Shown here one piece after another: positions 43,639 to 54,507 of a stretch of 64,000 bases of DNA. A program made the position numbers and the translations under genes. Each line of letters begins with the position of its first letter. Positions within the stretch are counted from its first letter, which is position 1. The notes beneath the pieces are model-generated. The model was not told where the DNA came from and searched no databases. It saw only the letters and a program-made list of their open reading frames with translations. Where the stretch lies: assembly GCA_001599975.1 (NCBI GenBank), contig BCIO01000001.1, positions 1,798,001 to 1,862,000 on the forward strand. Reading direction: 5' to 3'. This DNA comes from Cystobasidiopsis lactophilus (taxonomy: Eukaryota; Basidiomycota; Agaricostilbomycetes; Agaricostilbales; Chionosphaeraceae).

Positions 43639-44808
43639 TCATTCCGCCGCTTCGGGCCCGCCTTCGTCGACAGAGCTCAGGCTGCCCTCGAAGCTGTGGA
43701 GTCGCTGGCGGGTCATCGCCGCTCGTGTTAGTTGAGAAGTCAGCTGAGAACGGAGGTCGTCATAGATCATGATTTGCATGCCGCCGCTGTGCACACTCAC
43801 ATGAGTTCTCGCAGCGCCACCGCAGCAAAATGGGGGAAAACTGACTACATGGATTGGGCGGCTGGAAAGCCATGGGTCATCAGAGTCTGGCTGATGACTT
43901 CTCGAGCTGCCATCACGGCTCTTTGGGACTCGGAGTCTCTCGAGCGCGCATCGAGGAGGTCCAGGCCAACGCCGGTGGCGCGGACGCTCTTGGACAACAA
44001 GTCGACCGCATTGTCCACCAAAGCGGTCTCCACGCGCAGTGAGTCGGCTTTGGAAGTGATCGAGAGACGCCGGCGGAAGAAGTCGACGTCGCTGTGGGTC
44101 ACCTTCAGCCCGTGCCAGCGGAGGCGAGAGAACGCTCACGGAAGCATGTCTTGGTCATGGACGCTGGAGAAGTGCGGCGGCTTGCTGCTTTCTCCCTCTT
44201 GTAAGTGAGAAGGAGATGAGGACGAGGCGCGGGATTTTTCAGCTGCCGCCTTCCGCCGGTGGGTTTGCGAGACGGAGTCGGACGGGGCCAGGTCAGTGGC
44301 GGACTTTGAGGACCCGGCGTGGTCCCTCTTGACCTGTGCACATGGCCGTGATGAAATTTGTCAGGGGAGGAAGGAAGGGCGAGGGGCCGCGCACCTCTTT
44401 GCGGGACGAGATGGAGGAGCTGCCTCTCCCTCGCTTCTGGCCCAACTCGGCCTCTTCCTCGTACTCGTCCTCGCCCAGATCATCGAACCCGTCTGATTCG
44501 TCCTCTTCTTCTTGATCTTCTTCCAAGACCTCCGCGGGAGATAAAGGTGCCGGTTCAGCAGCGGGCGTCTTGGCGCACATCGGTGGCGACGCTCCGGGAG
44601 TAGGGTAGCTGAACACGAACGGGTTGGCCGCGCCGTCTAGGTTGCCCGGCGGCGGAGGTGGCTTGTCCTTTTCCGTCTTCTTGACCAGCTCGCGCACGGA
44701 CAACAGCTGCGGCCGGCCCTTGGGCTGAGGAGAGAGGAACTCGGACTGCTTCAGGCTGGTAAGGAAGGAGCTCCAGGCTTGGTTCGTGTCTGCAGTGTCG
44801 TTGGACAT
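43639..44808 (-). CDS. Unrecognised acidic, partly coiled protein
   Basis: No family recognised. The ATG at 44808 gives MSNDTADTNQAWSSFLTSLK, a Pro-rich segment and a strongly acidic block (EEDQEEEDESDGFDDLGEDE) followed by basic KRGRG. After an intron with donor GTGCGC (near 44330-44390) comes a Ser/Lys-rich stretch. After another with donor GTGAGC (near 44103-44140) comes a helical segment DVDFFRRRLSITSKADSLRV, DNAVDLLSKSVRATGVGLDL, AREVISQTLMTHGF. The last exon reads YDDLRSQLTSQLTRAAMTRQ and ends GPEAAE at 43639. About 330 residues. Frame continuity over three good GT-AG introns argues that it is real. Acid-base blocks suggest a nuclear protein. Additional 5' exons up to about 45100 are possible. 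Confidence 0.5.
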
Positions 44809-45662
44809 GGGTGTACTCCCTTTTGGGGTCGACTACGTAGGATTCCCGCGCGCGCTTGAGTGCGGGTTTGGATGGAGCGGTGGAGGGAAGCTCACATCTC
44901 GAGCCACGCTGGTGCTGCCTGACTTGGCGGTGGATTGGAGGTCCAGCTCCTCGATACCGCACGCTATATGATTGTCCGGCACTGCTATCTTCGTCAGCAC
45001 CAAGGAACAACAGGGAGCAGGAGAGAACTTGCCAGGCTTGGAAGTTGACGGCTCAGAGGAAGAGAACAAAAACGAAGCTCGGGCGGGCCAGTGTGTCATG
45101 TCTTATTGTGCTGGACGAGCATCAAAAGGCGGGCAAGGGGCAGACAAAGGCCAAGAAGAAAGGAAGGCAGGAAGGGCACCCAAGTACATAAGAGTGAAGG
45201 CACTGATCTATGACTGATCTATGCATACATATGGGCCCACCCTGCTTACAAACACAACGCAAACACAACGGACTCCAGCGGCAGGACAGCAAGGGCGGCA
45301 GGCAGAGCACGGTGACCGCGTCGAGATGATTCCAGTGGGCCTTGCGGGCATCGTGCTAGCTCTCAACTGCCCGTTGCTAGGCCTTGCCGGCTTCCTGTCA
45401 CGTCGACGACGAAGCTAAACTTTTCTTCGCACTGCCGAGCCTGGAGCGTTTCGGATCTCTTGGAGCCGCCCGTCCAACTCCTCTTGGAGCCGCCCGTCCA
45501 ACTCCTCTCCCGCCTTCTGTGCTCCCCCATCCAAACCCAAGGGCCCTGGTTGGCCCTGTCGGGCAGCTGCACCCTTTCAGCTCGCTCCACATTCATTTAA
45601 GGCGGCTTCCGATCTGTTTACAAAATACACCTTTGCCCTCTGCACCTTAATCTCTTCAAACG
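44809..45662. promoter_or_regulatory. Divergent intergenic region with a 24-bp tandem duplication
   Basis: 854 bp between the unknown acidic gene (minus) and the Ser/Thr-rich surface protein gene (plus). It could hide 5' exons of the minus gene. Two perfect 24-bp copies lie at 45458-45505. Confidence 0.45.
45458..45505. repeat. 24-bp direct tandem repeat, two copies
   Basis: Positions 45458-45481 and 45482-45505 are identical, each opening TCTTGGAGCC and closing CAACTCC. It lies about 160 bp upstream of the surface-protein start, in the promoter region. Confidence 0.85.
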
Positions 45663-46823
45663 ATGGCGGGCCTCCTCTGTGACTTACTGCGTGTGGACTG
45701 CAAGTCGGTAAGCCCCCAAAAGCCGCCCTGCCCGAGCACTTCTTGCCCGCGTTGTCAAGGGTCTGTGCACCGTGCTAAAATTCGGCGGCCTCGCAGAGCA
45801 CGACGACTACGCCAGCTGCGCCCACTCCTACTCAGCCTCGGGGCCCGAATAACTCGGCAATCAATCCGCCAGGCCGGGACACGACAACCACATCGTCGAC
45901 GACTTCTTCGTCATCGAGCAGCTCGGCCACCAGCAGCTCGTCTAGCTCCAGCGTTTCATCTACGTCTTCGTCGTCATCATCGAGCCGCTCATCTTCATCT
46001 TCGTCAATCAAAACGTCGACGTCCTTCCAGACCATCGTCAAGACCCAGTCCACTTCGTCCGCCTCGAACTCGTCGAACAGCCTGGCCGGGGCAAACGGCG
46101 GGGCCAAGAACACTTCTTCGGGCCCTTCCACTGGCGCCGTCATTGGCATCGTGGCGGCTGGCATCTTGGGAGCCATTGTGCTGGCCTGGGTGAGCGGAAC
46201 CCCTTTCTCGCGAAGTGACGTGAAACTCATTTTCGTGGCCCGTGCAGCTCACCGTCTGCTTGTGCAAGAGGCGCAGGAGGACTCGGGACGAGCAGGATGC
46301 CTTGGGTCGCTGGTCGTCCTACGATGTCATGAGGGCCGGTCGCTGTGCGTGGTTTTCGCTTGATCATTTCGAGGTCATCTTCTCAGGGGTCCAGTTGGTC
46401 CGCACAGTGACGCCGCCAGGCCACAACAACGAGGAAGAGGTGCTCAGCAACGACCACCACTCCAACCCCAGCATGTCCGAGGTGTCCTCCACCGCCAAGC
46501 CGCCGTCCGGCTACGGCGGGCAAGCACAGCCGATCACCACCTACGCTCCCCCTTTGCCGCCCGCGTTCGCCATGGACAACACGCGATACTCGGGCGCCTT
46601 CATCCCTCCCATGGCGGCGCAGAACTACCAATACCCTCAGCCGGCGTCGCAGCCCTACATGGCCGTCCCGCCCGCCTCGCCACCTCGGCAGCAGCAGCAG
46701 TTCTCCAGGGTGCCTGCGCCCGCCGCTCCCGCCCCTCCTCCCAAGCCTTTGCCACCCACTAATGGCCCACCACCCCAAGCCTCGGCCGCCGAGTCGTACG
46801 GCTTTGTATCGTCAATGTACTGA
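45663..46823 (+). CDS. Ser/Thr-rich single-pass surface protein (Mid2/Wsc-like layout)
   Basis: A short first exon (MAGLLCDLLRVDCKS) is spliced over an intron (donor GTAAGC) to an ectodomain dominated by Ser and Thr with runs of Ser, a likely O-mannosylated stalk. One transmembrane helix follows (GAVIGIVAAGILGAIVLAW), then a basic stop-transfer CKRRRRTRDEQ after a second intron with donor GTGAGC, then DALGRWSSYDVMRA. The cytoplasmic tail of about 140 residues is Pro/Gln/Tyr-rich (PITTYAPPLPPAFAM, SPPRQQQQ) and ends YGFVSSMY at 46823. The layout is that of fungal cell-wall stress sensors such as Mid2, but no cysteine-rich WSC domain is seen and the first exon is not a classical signal peptide. 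About 315 residues. Function inferred from layout only. Confidence 0.7.
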
Positions 46824-47236
46824 GCGGCCCTTTTCGCTTTTTGTTTCGAAGCTGGTCCTTCCCCACCCCTTCTCTTCTCGCTGGCGATATCGCTTTTGAT
46901 CAAGTGACACTCTCTTCTTTTTTTAATAGCTTTCCTGTCTAGATGGCAACGGAATGACTATAATCTGTTTCCGCGCGAAAACCCTTGCTCCGTGTTCATA
47001 CCCAAGGAGGCTTTTACCCTTCGTTTGCTTCTTGACAAAAACCACCCTCCTCATTGTACCATAGTCTTCTCCTCTTTGCATCGAAAGCGGACAACGCTTC
47101 GACCCATCACTTTTGGTCAAACAAAGATTTGCCACCGAAACCGGCAGAGGCTTGCTCCGCTTCCCCAGCGGTCTCATTGACGCTCGATACCTTTTGTGGC
47201 CGTTTGTGGATCTGTGATACACCATTTGTAGAAGCA
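46824..47236. other. Intergenic, no gene seen
   Basis: 413 bp between two plus-strand genes. A T-rich tract near 46918-46926 may belong to the 3' end of the surface-protein transcript. No other feature. Confidence 0.4.
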
Positions 47237-48783
47237 ATGGACTCCACGACCGAGCCTCCCCTCCCCAAGCACTGCGAATTCCCGGCGCACGGCCAACCTG
47301 ACCGCACTCCCATGCCGCCCTTCCCTTTCGCAGACGTGCCCTGCCCGCCTCGAAAAGACTTTCTTTGGTCAAAGACGGACCCAAAAATACTGCTCGAGGG
47401 CCGGCTGCTGAGGGCACGGCATGCGTTTGCTGGCCGAGACTGGCCGAAGCTCCTCGCCTGCATAGTGCCACACGAAGAGTGCACCGAGCATCTCGACCTC
47501 GAGTGGGACGAAAACGTGCGCAGCGAGCTGTTCCAGTACCCGACCCTCCAAAAAGTCGACTCCCGGCCACAGACCTTAGAGAACTTGCAGCTCGACGCCG
47601 CCGTCACAGGTGCCAATACCCCCGCGTCTTCGCACACAGCAAGAAGCTCCTACCAAGGCTCGGAGCAGGACTACGACGAGGAGAGCCCCGAAGACGATGG
47701 GCAGAGCTCTGACGAGGCGTGGACTGAGTGGGAGCAAAGGGCGGAAGACGAGGAGGCGAAAGAAAAGGCCTTGCTGGCAGGAGTTGTGCGTGGTCTTTGT
47801 GCTGGATACCCGGGCGTCAAGGCTCTCTGCGTGACGATCATGGAAGAGCTGGCGCTGGCGATGGACTGCGGCACCCAGCATCCTCTGCCGATTGTGAAGG
47901 ACTCGCCGATCATGCAAGCCCTCATTGCAGCGGAGTGCTTAGTGCGCATCTTCCACGACGAGTTCGGACTCATTAGTACCCTGGCACCTGCCATCGAAGG
48001 CAACATCGATTTAGCAGCCGTCGTTTTTCGCGCGACCTTCTTATCCTTCTGGGCTAACTCTGTGCTGGGTACGCTCTATTGCCCAGAGTTTGCGCCACGC
48101 CGCTGGATGGCGCCGGAAATCCTCGTCGAGTTCAGCAAGAGGCAAGATCGATGCCTCGCCCCCACGGTCCCTCACGAAGATTGCTTCGACACGGACGAGC
48201 AGATCTTCGAGCAGATCAACTTACTTTGGCGCGCATTCGCTCAGAGCCCTCATCTCTGCCGCGAAATATTCCATTGGACCTCCTGGCAGCTTCTCCACCG
48301 CCCCAGCGTGCTGAATGTCGCCGGCCCCTTTTCATCCCCTTTCGTCCTGACTCCTCTGCGTTTGAAGATGGACCCTCGAGTGCTCAATGAGCAAGCTTCG
48401 ATGTGGTATCATATCGAAGCTGAGGAAGTAGATGGGCGCCACGCCCCTGTTACCTTGGCGGGCCTATTCAAATGTATCGGGGTTTCGCTGGATACTGGCT
48501 TCAAGATTGTGCAAAAACCGCCGCCGAAGGACGACATCCCGGCGAATGAGTGGGCAGATTATGGGTGTTGCTTGAACTGCGGCAGCCTAGCCACCGACGA
48601 GCAGGTCGAACAAAGAATCAAGCATTGCAAATGTGAGTCCTGTGACCCTTTGTGCTCTAGAGTTCAAGTCATCCTTGCCTTTCAGTCTGTCGCGCCGCCA
48701 GCTACTGCTCGAAAGAATGTCAGACGGCCCACTGGAAGGAGAGCCATCGCCGTGACTGCTCTCGCGCTTTCAAACAGAAGTGA
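47237..48783 (+). CDS. MYND-type zinc finger protein
   Basis: The ATG at 47237 gives MDSTTEPPLPKHCEFPAHG. The first 450 residues are a helical region of unknown fold (DFLWSKTDPKILLEGRLLRA, an acidic patch near DYDEESPEDDG, WMAPEILVEFSKRQ). The C-terminus is a MYND finger: CCLNCGSLATDE, then HCKFCRAASYCSKECQTAHW and HRRDC. It provides the expected C-x2-C ... C-x2-C ... C-x3-C ... H-x3-C ligands. The finger is split by a short intron (about 48632-48686, donor GTGAGT) inside the second CxxC. Stop at 48783, about 495 residues. MYND domains bind Pro-rich peptides. This architecture is common in basidiomycetes without a defined role. Confidence 0.82.
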
Positions 48784-49089
48784 TGCTCTAGTCCGCCTTG
48801 TCGCATACTTGATGCGTATCGATCTGATCTTTTATGGGACAGGCGCCAGGAGAGGAATCCATACTGGTTGTGCGTTTCTGCGGTGGCGAACGGTGGCGAA
48901 TGCTTTGCGCGTCTCCTGGGAATCTTGGCTGTACAGTTGAGCCGTTGGATTGCATTTGTAAAAGTCTGACTTCTGCCAGACCTTGATGCTCAGCTGACCC
49001 ACAATTAGGACTTGATCGAGAGCTGACTGGCCACTGTGGAAATGGCCGAGCCCCGTCCGGCTCTCTCTCGCTTACACATTAAGCTCTGA
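48784..49089. other. Intergenic, no gene seen
   Basis: 306 bp between the MYND protein stop and the glutathione S-transferase start, same strand. Nothing recognised. Confidence 0.4.
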
Positions 49090-50452
49090 ATGAGAGCTTT
49101 GCCTCGCCTCTCTTCTCTCGTCAGACAATTCTCAGCGCCCAAACCCTTCCATACATCAGCCAGAATGAGCAGCGGCGACAAGATCGGCCCCAAGGTTCCT
49201 CGTGCGTGAACTTTCTGTGTCTCCACTTCGTTGCTGACTTGCTGGCGCCCATATTTTTACAGGATCGGAGCAGAAGAATCTACATTTGATCACTCAGTGA
49301 GTATTGTTGACGCTGTCGAACTGCCACCGAGGGTAGATCTGACGAATCGACTGCCAGATCCACGCCGAACGGCAAGAAGGTTTGTGGCTTCTGCGTCTCT
49401 CCGCCTCGGGTCATCCTTAATTTCAGCCTTGTTTTATGCAAACTACAGGTCCAGATCGCCCTGGAGGAGCTCAAAGCGCTGTATGGACCGGAAGCGGTCG
49501 ATTTCAGCGTTGAGGTCATCAACAGCAAGTTGCATCTTGCAAGACTGGTTGCTTATCTGATCGCCGTGTTCCCAGTTGGAACCAACGTCCAAAAAGAGCC
49601 CTGGTTCCTCAAGCTGAACCCGTAAGACCGCATCCAGCTTGCAGCCGTGAAGCTGAGCTAATCTCGCTTTTCGCATCTAGGAACGGCCGCATCCCTGTGT
49701 AACCGTCTTGCTGCACAGGTCAACACAACCACTAATCAGAAAGAGAGAGCAGGCTCGTCGACAATGCAATCACCAAAGAAAATGGCGACCCATTCTCCAT
49801 CATGGAGAGCGCCGCCATCCTTCTCTGTAAGTGTCGTCAATGCCGACAACCAGCTACACTCTGACATTCTAGTAGATCTCGCCAAGAAGGTCGACAAGGA
49901 CGATGCCTTTGGCTTCAAGGACGACCTCGAGAGGAACGAATGCCTGCAGTGGCTCATCTGGATGCAGTCCGGCCTCGGTCCGATGCAAGGCCAATTCAAC
50001 CATTTCAACAAGTTTGCGAAAGAGAAATTGCCTTATGCAATCACACGCTACCACGACGAGACCCTGCGGCTGCTGGACGTCATCGAGATTCAACTCAGCG
50101 GCAGATACTCCGGCGTCGAGAAGGATTTCGTCGCGGGCAATGGCCGCGGCAAGTACTCTTGGGCTGACATGGCCATCTTCCCTTGGGCAAAGTGAGTAGA
50201 AGTATTCTGGCTAGCCCAGACTCCAGTCCTGATCAAGCCTCGATGTTGCCTCTCTTCAGCGCCTGGTTCGTCAAAATCCTTCAACTCGTACCACACCTCT
50301 TCCATCTTTGCTGAATATGATCCTACAGGGAGTTCTCTGGCATCACAAAAGAAGAAATGGCCAAGCTGCCAGCGCTCGCCAAATACCTGGAGCGCATTGC
50401 AGCTCGCGAGGCCGTCAAAATCGGCAGCGGCGAGAAGTACCAGATGAAATGA
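49090..50452 (+). CDS. Glutathione S-transferase (Ure2/GstA-like) with mitochondrial presequence
   Basis: The first ATG (49090) gives MRALPRLSSLVRQFSAPKP, Arg/Ser-rich and free of acids, typical of a mitochondrial presequence. A second in-frame ATG at 49165 (MSSGDKIGPKVP) would give a cytosolic form. The thioredoxin-like half reads LHLITQSTPNGKKVQIALEE, INIGTNVQKEPWFLKLNPNG and RIPVLVDN, then ESAAILLYLAKK with the conserved glutathione-binding E-S. The helical C-terminal half reads QWLIWMQSGLGPMQGQFNHF, RYSGVEKDFVAGNG and KYSWADMAIFPW. Eight or so introns. One at 49525-49575 has a GC donor (A/GCAAGT) and AG acceptor; removing its 51 nt gives the canonical INIGTNVQKEP. Ends YQMK at 50452. About 280 residues. 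Confidence 0.88.
49525..49575 (+). other. GC-AG intron in the glutathione S-transferase gene
   Basis: 51 nt, donor GCAAGT, acceptor TTCCCAG. Splicing gives the family-typical INIGTNVQKEPWF; reading through inserts 17 hydrophobic residues without a stop. Confidence 0.75.
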
Positions 50453-50706
50453 GCGTGTGTATGTATGCCACTGGGTGTTAACAAGCCTCTGAATGATGCA
50501 AATATTTATTGCCGTCCGACCCATCACTTTGCTGGGGCCACGCGACTTGAAGGCTGGAGAGCCCTTTTGTGCGCTCCAGCGTCGAACACGTCCCGCAGCA
50601 AGCGCCAGGCAGCTCTGATTAAGAGCCCAATCGCCTGAGGAAGAGCGCTCGGAAAGGTCCCTACCACCCAAAAGGGAGCCTTTCGCCGAATAAATTTCAA
50701 GCAAAA

Positions 50707-53700
50707 ATGTCGTCTCGAACGAATTTCCGGCCAGACACGGTGCTCCGGGTGCGTCGCTGGCTTTTGCGCTGGCTCAGAGGGCGTGGGTTGACTTGTCGGT
50801 GTTGGGCAAACGCAGCGCACAGCCGAGCTCCTGGCCGTCAACCAACCCATGGCCGCCCTCCAGTCGATTGGCGAGGTCTTCGCCTCCAAGCGGTTCCGCA
50901 GCACGCCCCTCAGCTCGCTGGAGCCCATCATGCTCAAGTTCCTGGAGCTCTGCGTCGACCTCAAGAAGGGCCGACTCGCCAAGGAGGGCCTGCACATGTA
51001 CAAGAATGTCGCCCAGAACACGAGCGTGGTCAGCGTCGAGACCGTCATCAACGCCTTTTTGGCCCGCAGCAAGGACAAGCTGGCAGAGGCGCTGGCTAAA
51101 GTGGACGAGATCGAAGGGCCAGCTGCCACCGCGGCCGAAACGACCGCAGTCGAAGGTGGTGCCGAGGCCGGCAAGGCAGAGATGGCAGAGGTCGAGGACC
51201 TGGAGGCCTCTGAGACGCCCGAGAGCATCCTTCTCAGCGCCGTCTCTGACGAGAAGAGCCGGGACCGCACCTACCGCACCATCGTGACGCCGTGGCTTCG
51301 TTTCCTTTGGGAGGCCTACCGCACCTCGCTCGACATCCTCCGCAACAATGCGCGTCTGGAGAATCTATACCAGGTTCGTTGATCTTCTTTCCATGTCTTT
51401 CGGAACGTCGTGTGAACACCGTGGCCTTTACAGCAAGTGGCAAATGAAGCTTTTGACTTCTGCCTCACTCACACCCGCAAGACCGAGTTCCGTCGCCTGT
51501 GCGAGACCCTTCGCTCCCACCTCGCCTCGTCGCAAAAGTACTCTTACCAGTCGCACGCCATCAACCTCTCAGACCCGGAAACCCTGCAACGCCACTTGGA
51601 CACCCGCTTCCACCAGCTCAACACCGCCGTCGACCTCGAGCTCTGGCAGGAGGCTTTCCGTACCGCCGAAGACATCCACAACCTCGTCAGCACTTCCAAG
51701 CGCGCGCCCAAGGCTTCCATGATGGCCACCTACTTTGACAAGCTCGTTAAGGTCTTCGCGGTCGGCAACAACTTTTTGTTCCACGCCGCCGCCTACGGCA
51801 AATACTACTCCCAAATCTCCATCAAGGATGAAGCCGAAGCCGCCAAGGCCGCCAGCCTGGTGCTGTTGTCGGCGCTGGCTGTCCCCGTCACCGGCGACGT
51901 CCAGGCTCGCAAGCGCGACGGCTCCACCTTGGAGGAAGGCGAGTCGCAAAAGCACAAGTCGGCGCGTCTGGCTGCTTTGTTGGGCTTGACCGCCACTCCC
52001 GCTCGAGCCGAGCTTCTTAAAGATGCCGTGAGTTTCTTGCTGTTGATCTCAATTTCTGAGCTTCGATTGAGACTCGGTCGTCACAGCTGGCCAAGGACGT
52101 CTTGAAGCGCGTCTCGCCTGAGCTCCGAGCTCTTTACAACATCCTCGAGGTCGACTTCCACCCCCTTTCCATCACCAACAAGATCGACCCCATCCTGACC
52201 GCCTTGGCACAAAACTCGCTCACCGCCCGCTATGTCGAGCCTCTCAAGGAGGTCGTTCTTGCCCGCCTTTTCAGCCAGCTCGGGCAGGTCTATGACTCTC
52301 TCTCGCTCGAGCGCGCCATCCACCTCGCCTCTTTCGCTTCCGAGAAGGAGGAGCCCAAGAAGGCCCGCTCTCGCATTGAGCGCTTCATCGCCGGCTCCTG
52401 CAAGCGTGGCGACCTGCAGGTCAACTTCGACCACGCGGGTGCCTCCATCACCTTTGAGCAGGACCCGTTCACCGCTCAAGCGCCAGAGATGGCCGACTCT
52501 ACTCTTCAATCCTCTCCTTCTTCCCTGCTCCAGACCCAACTCAGCCGACTTGCGCAATGCTTCTACGCTGCCGTTGACTTGATCGATCCGGAGAACTCGC
52601 CTCAAGGCCAGGCCATGAAGGCGCACGCCGCTGCGCTTAAGGCTATGGCTTCCAACCTGGCCGCAGAGCGCGAGGTCCTTCTCAGCCGCCAAGGTATCAT
52701 CGAAAAGCGGAAGAAGCAGGCCGACGAGCAGACCGCCCGCCGCAACCAAGAGGAGGCCGCCGTCCGCCAGGCCCGCATCCAGGCCAAGGCCGAGGAGCTC
52801 GCCAAAAGGGAGCGCGAGGATGTTCTCAAGCGAGAGCTCGAGCGCATCAAGAAGCAAGCCGAACAGATCAAGTTCGAAGAGGCCAAGCAGATGGCCATCA
52901 CCCTCAAGGAGAAGGGCAACCTCAAGGGGTCATTGGCAGTGAGCAACATCGTTAAACTGACAGCATTGATGTCCGTACTGACGTTGTGGTGCAGGATCTG
53001 GAGAACCTCGACACGAATCAGCTGATGAAGCACACCGTGGAGGCCATCGAGAAGGAGAAGCGCGATTTGGCCGAGAAGATTCGCGTTGTGGGCAAGCGCA
53101 TGGACCACCTCGAGCGTGCTTTGCGAAAGGAAGAAACACCACTCTTGGCCGAGGACTACAAGCGGCAACAACAGCGCGACCGCCAAGCTTTCGAGTCCGC
53201 CCAGCTGGGCCGGCTGCAAGAGGCGAAGCAGCGCCACGCTGCCGACCTCGCCGCCAAGAAGCGCCTTGCTGCTTTCATGGGCGACTACAACGCTTTCCGA
53301 CAAGACCGGGAGGCCGCCGCCCGTACCGCGAACGCGGAGGCCGAAGAACGAGCCAAGGAGCAACTTGAAGAGGCCAAGTCCCAGCGCCGCCAGCAGATCC
53401 GCGAGGAGCGCGAGCAACGCCTACAAGACGAGCTCGAGGAAGAGAAGGAGCGTGCCGAGGCGGAAGAGCGAGCTAGGCAGGAGGAGATCGAGATCGAGCG
53501 CTACGAGGCCGAGCGCCGCGAGCGGGAGGCAGCTGAAGAGGCTGAAGAGGAAGAGCGCAAGCGAAAGGAGGCGGAAGAAGCCGCGGCACTCAAAGCCGAG
53601 CGCGAAGCCAAGCGCTTGGAGGAGAACAAGCGGTTGGACGCCATTGCCCAACGCCAGCGGGAGAGAGAGGCAGAGATCGAGGCCAAGGCCGCCGCCAGGA

Positions 53701-54267
53701 AGGCTGGGGTGTTTGGTGAGTACTTCTCCTGTTATGCGCAGGTCGTCAGACTGAACGGGTTCTGATTGCAGGAGGAGCGACGCCAGCAGCAGCGCCTCCC
53801 GGTGCAGCCCAGTGGCGAAGAGACGGCGCGCCACCAGCAGCTGCCCCCGCCGCTACCCCAGCTTCCGGGCCTCGCGAGATCAAGTTTGGCGGCCAGCGGC
53901 CTGTCTTTGGTGGTCTCAAAAAGCCGACCACTGGCTCCCCTAGCCCGACTCCCTCTAACGAAAACACGCGTCCAGCGACACCCGCCAGCAGACCTGGTAC
54001 CCCGCAAACTAATGGTGAGTTGGACCGTTCTCTGAGCTTGGCGGTGGCTCATGGCTTCCCCAGGCCAAGCGCCTGCTGCCACCGAAGAGGACGGCTTCAC
54101 CCCTGTTACAGCCGCCAAGAAGCCTCCAGCTTCTACTGGCGGCAAGTATGTGCCACCCAGGTGAGTATTGTCCTGCATCGTCAATGAACATGGGTGCTGA
54201 CGACCCGAACAGTCAGAGGAACAGGCAGCCACCCGCACCAGGCGGCCAGGGGCAGGGACGCTGGTAG
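50707..54267 (+). CDS. TIF32: Eukaryotic translation initiation factor 3 subunit A (eIF3a/Tif32)
   Basis: Scaffold subunit of eIF3. Start at 50707 (MSSRTNFRPDTVL) with an intron (donor GTGCGT) leading to AELLAVNQPMAALQSIGEVF, the first helical repeats. The hallmark HMYKNVAQNTSVVSVETVI and WLRFLWEAYRTSLDILRNNA follow, then THTRKTEFRRLCETLRSHL. The PCI domain lies near LYNILEVDFHPLSI and VKPLKE-like YVEPLKEVVLARLFSQLGQV. The C-terminal 350 residues form a long charged coiled coil rich in Glu/Arg/Ala (EEERKRKEAEEAAALKAERE), the spectrin-like part of eIF3a. A Pro/Gly tail ends GQGRW at 54267. Five to seven introns, about 1,050 residues, a normal size. Confidence 0.95.
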
Positions 54268-54507
54268 TCGCATCGCAATTAGAACCCTCACATCTTGAAT
54301 GATATATCGCAATCTTTCTCGTGACCCTGGCCTCGACGCAAGCCCATGCTGGAACAGACCCGTCGGACGTTGGGCTGGCTGTTCAAGGAGCGACCCACCA
54401 GCGCAACCCACCAGGCCTCCAGCTTTGCGGCACTTGTTTGCCTCTTCTTCCAAGCCCTCCATCCTTCGAATCCTTTCCTTCTCCAAACCTCAAGAAGCTT
54501 GCTCGAC

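Noticed and set aside
45663-46193. Arg/Pro-rich plus-strand frame over the surface-protein gene
   Set aside because: It is the out-of-frame reading of the Ser/Thr-rich exon. Splicing the first intron gives the sensible Ser-rich product.
48660-48686. GTTCAAGTCC-like string resembling a tRNA T-arm
   Set aside because: It lies inside the MYND-gene intron, and no cloverleaf partner stems were found nearby.
51569-52857. Long Leu/Gly-rich minus-strand frames opposite eIF3a
   Set aside because: Antisense shadows of GC-rich eIF3a codons. The plus strand matches eIF3a throughout.
53421-53834. Leucine-rich minus-strand frame resembling a membrane protein
   Set aside because: It is the complement of the Glu/Arg/Ala coiled coil of eIF3a, which always reads as Leu/Ser on the other strand.
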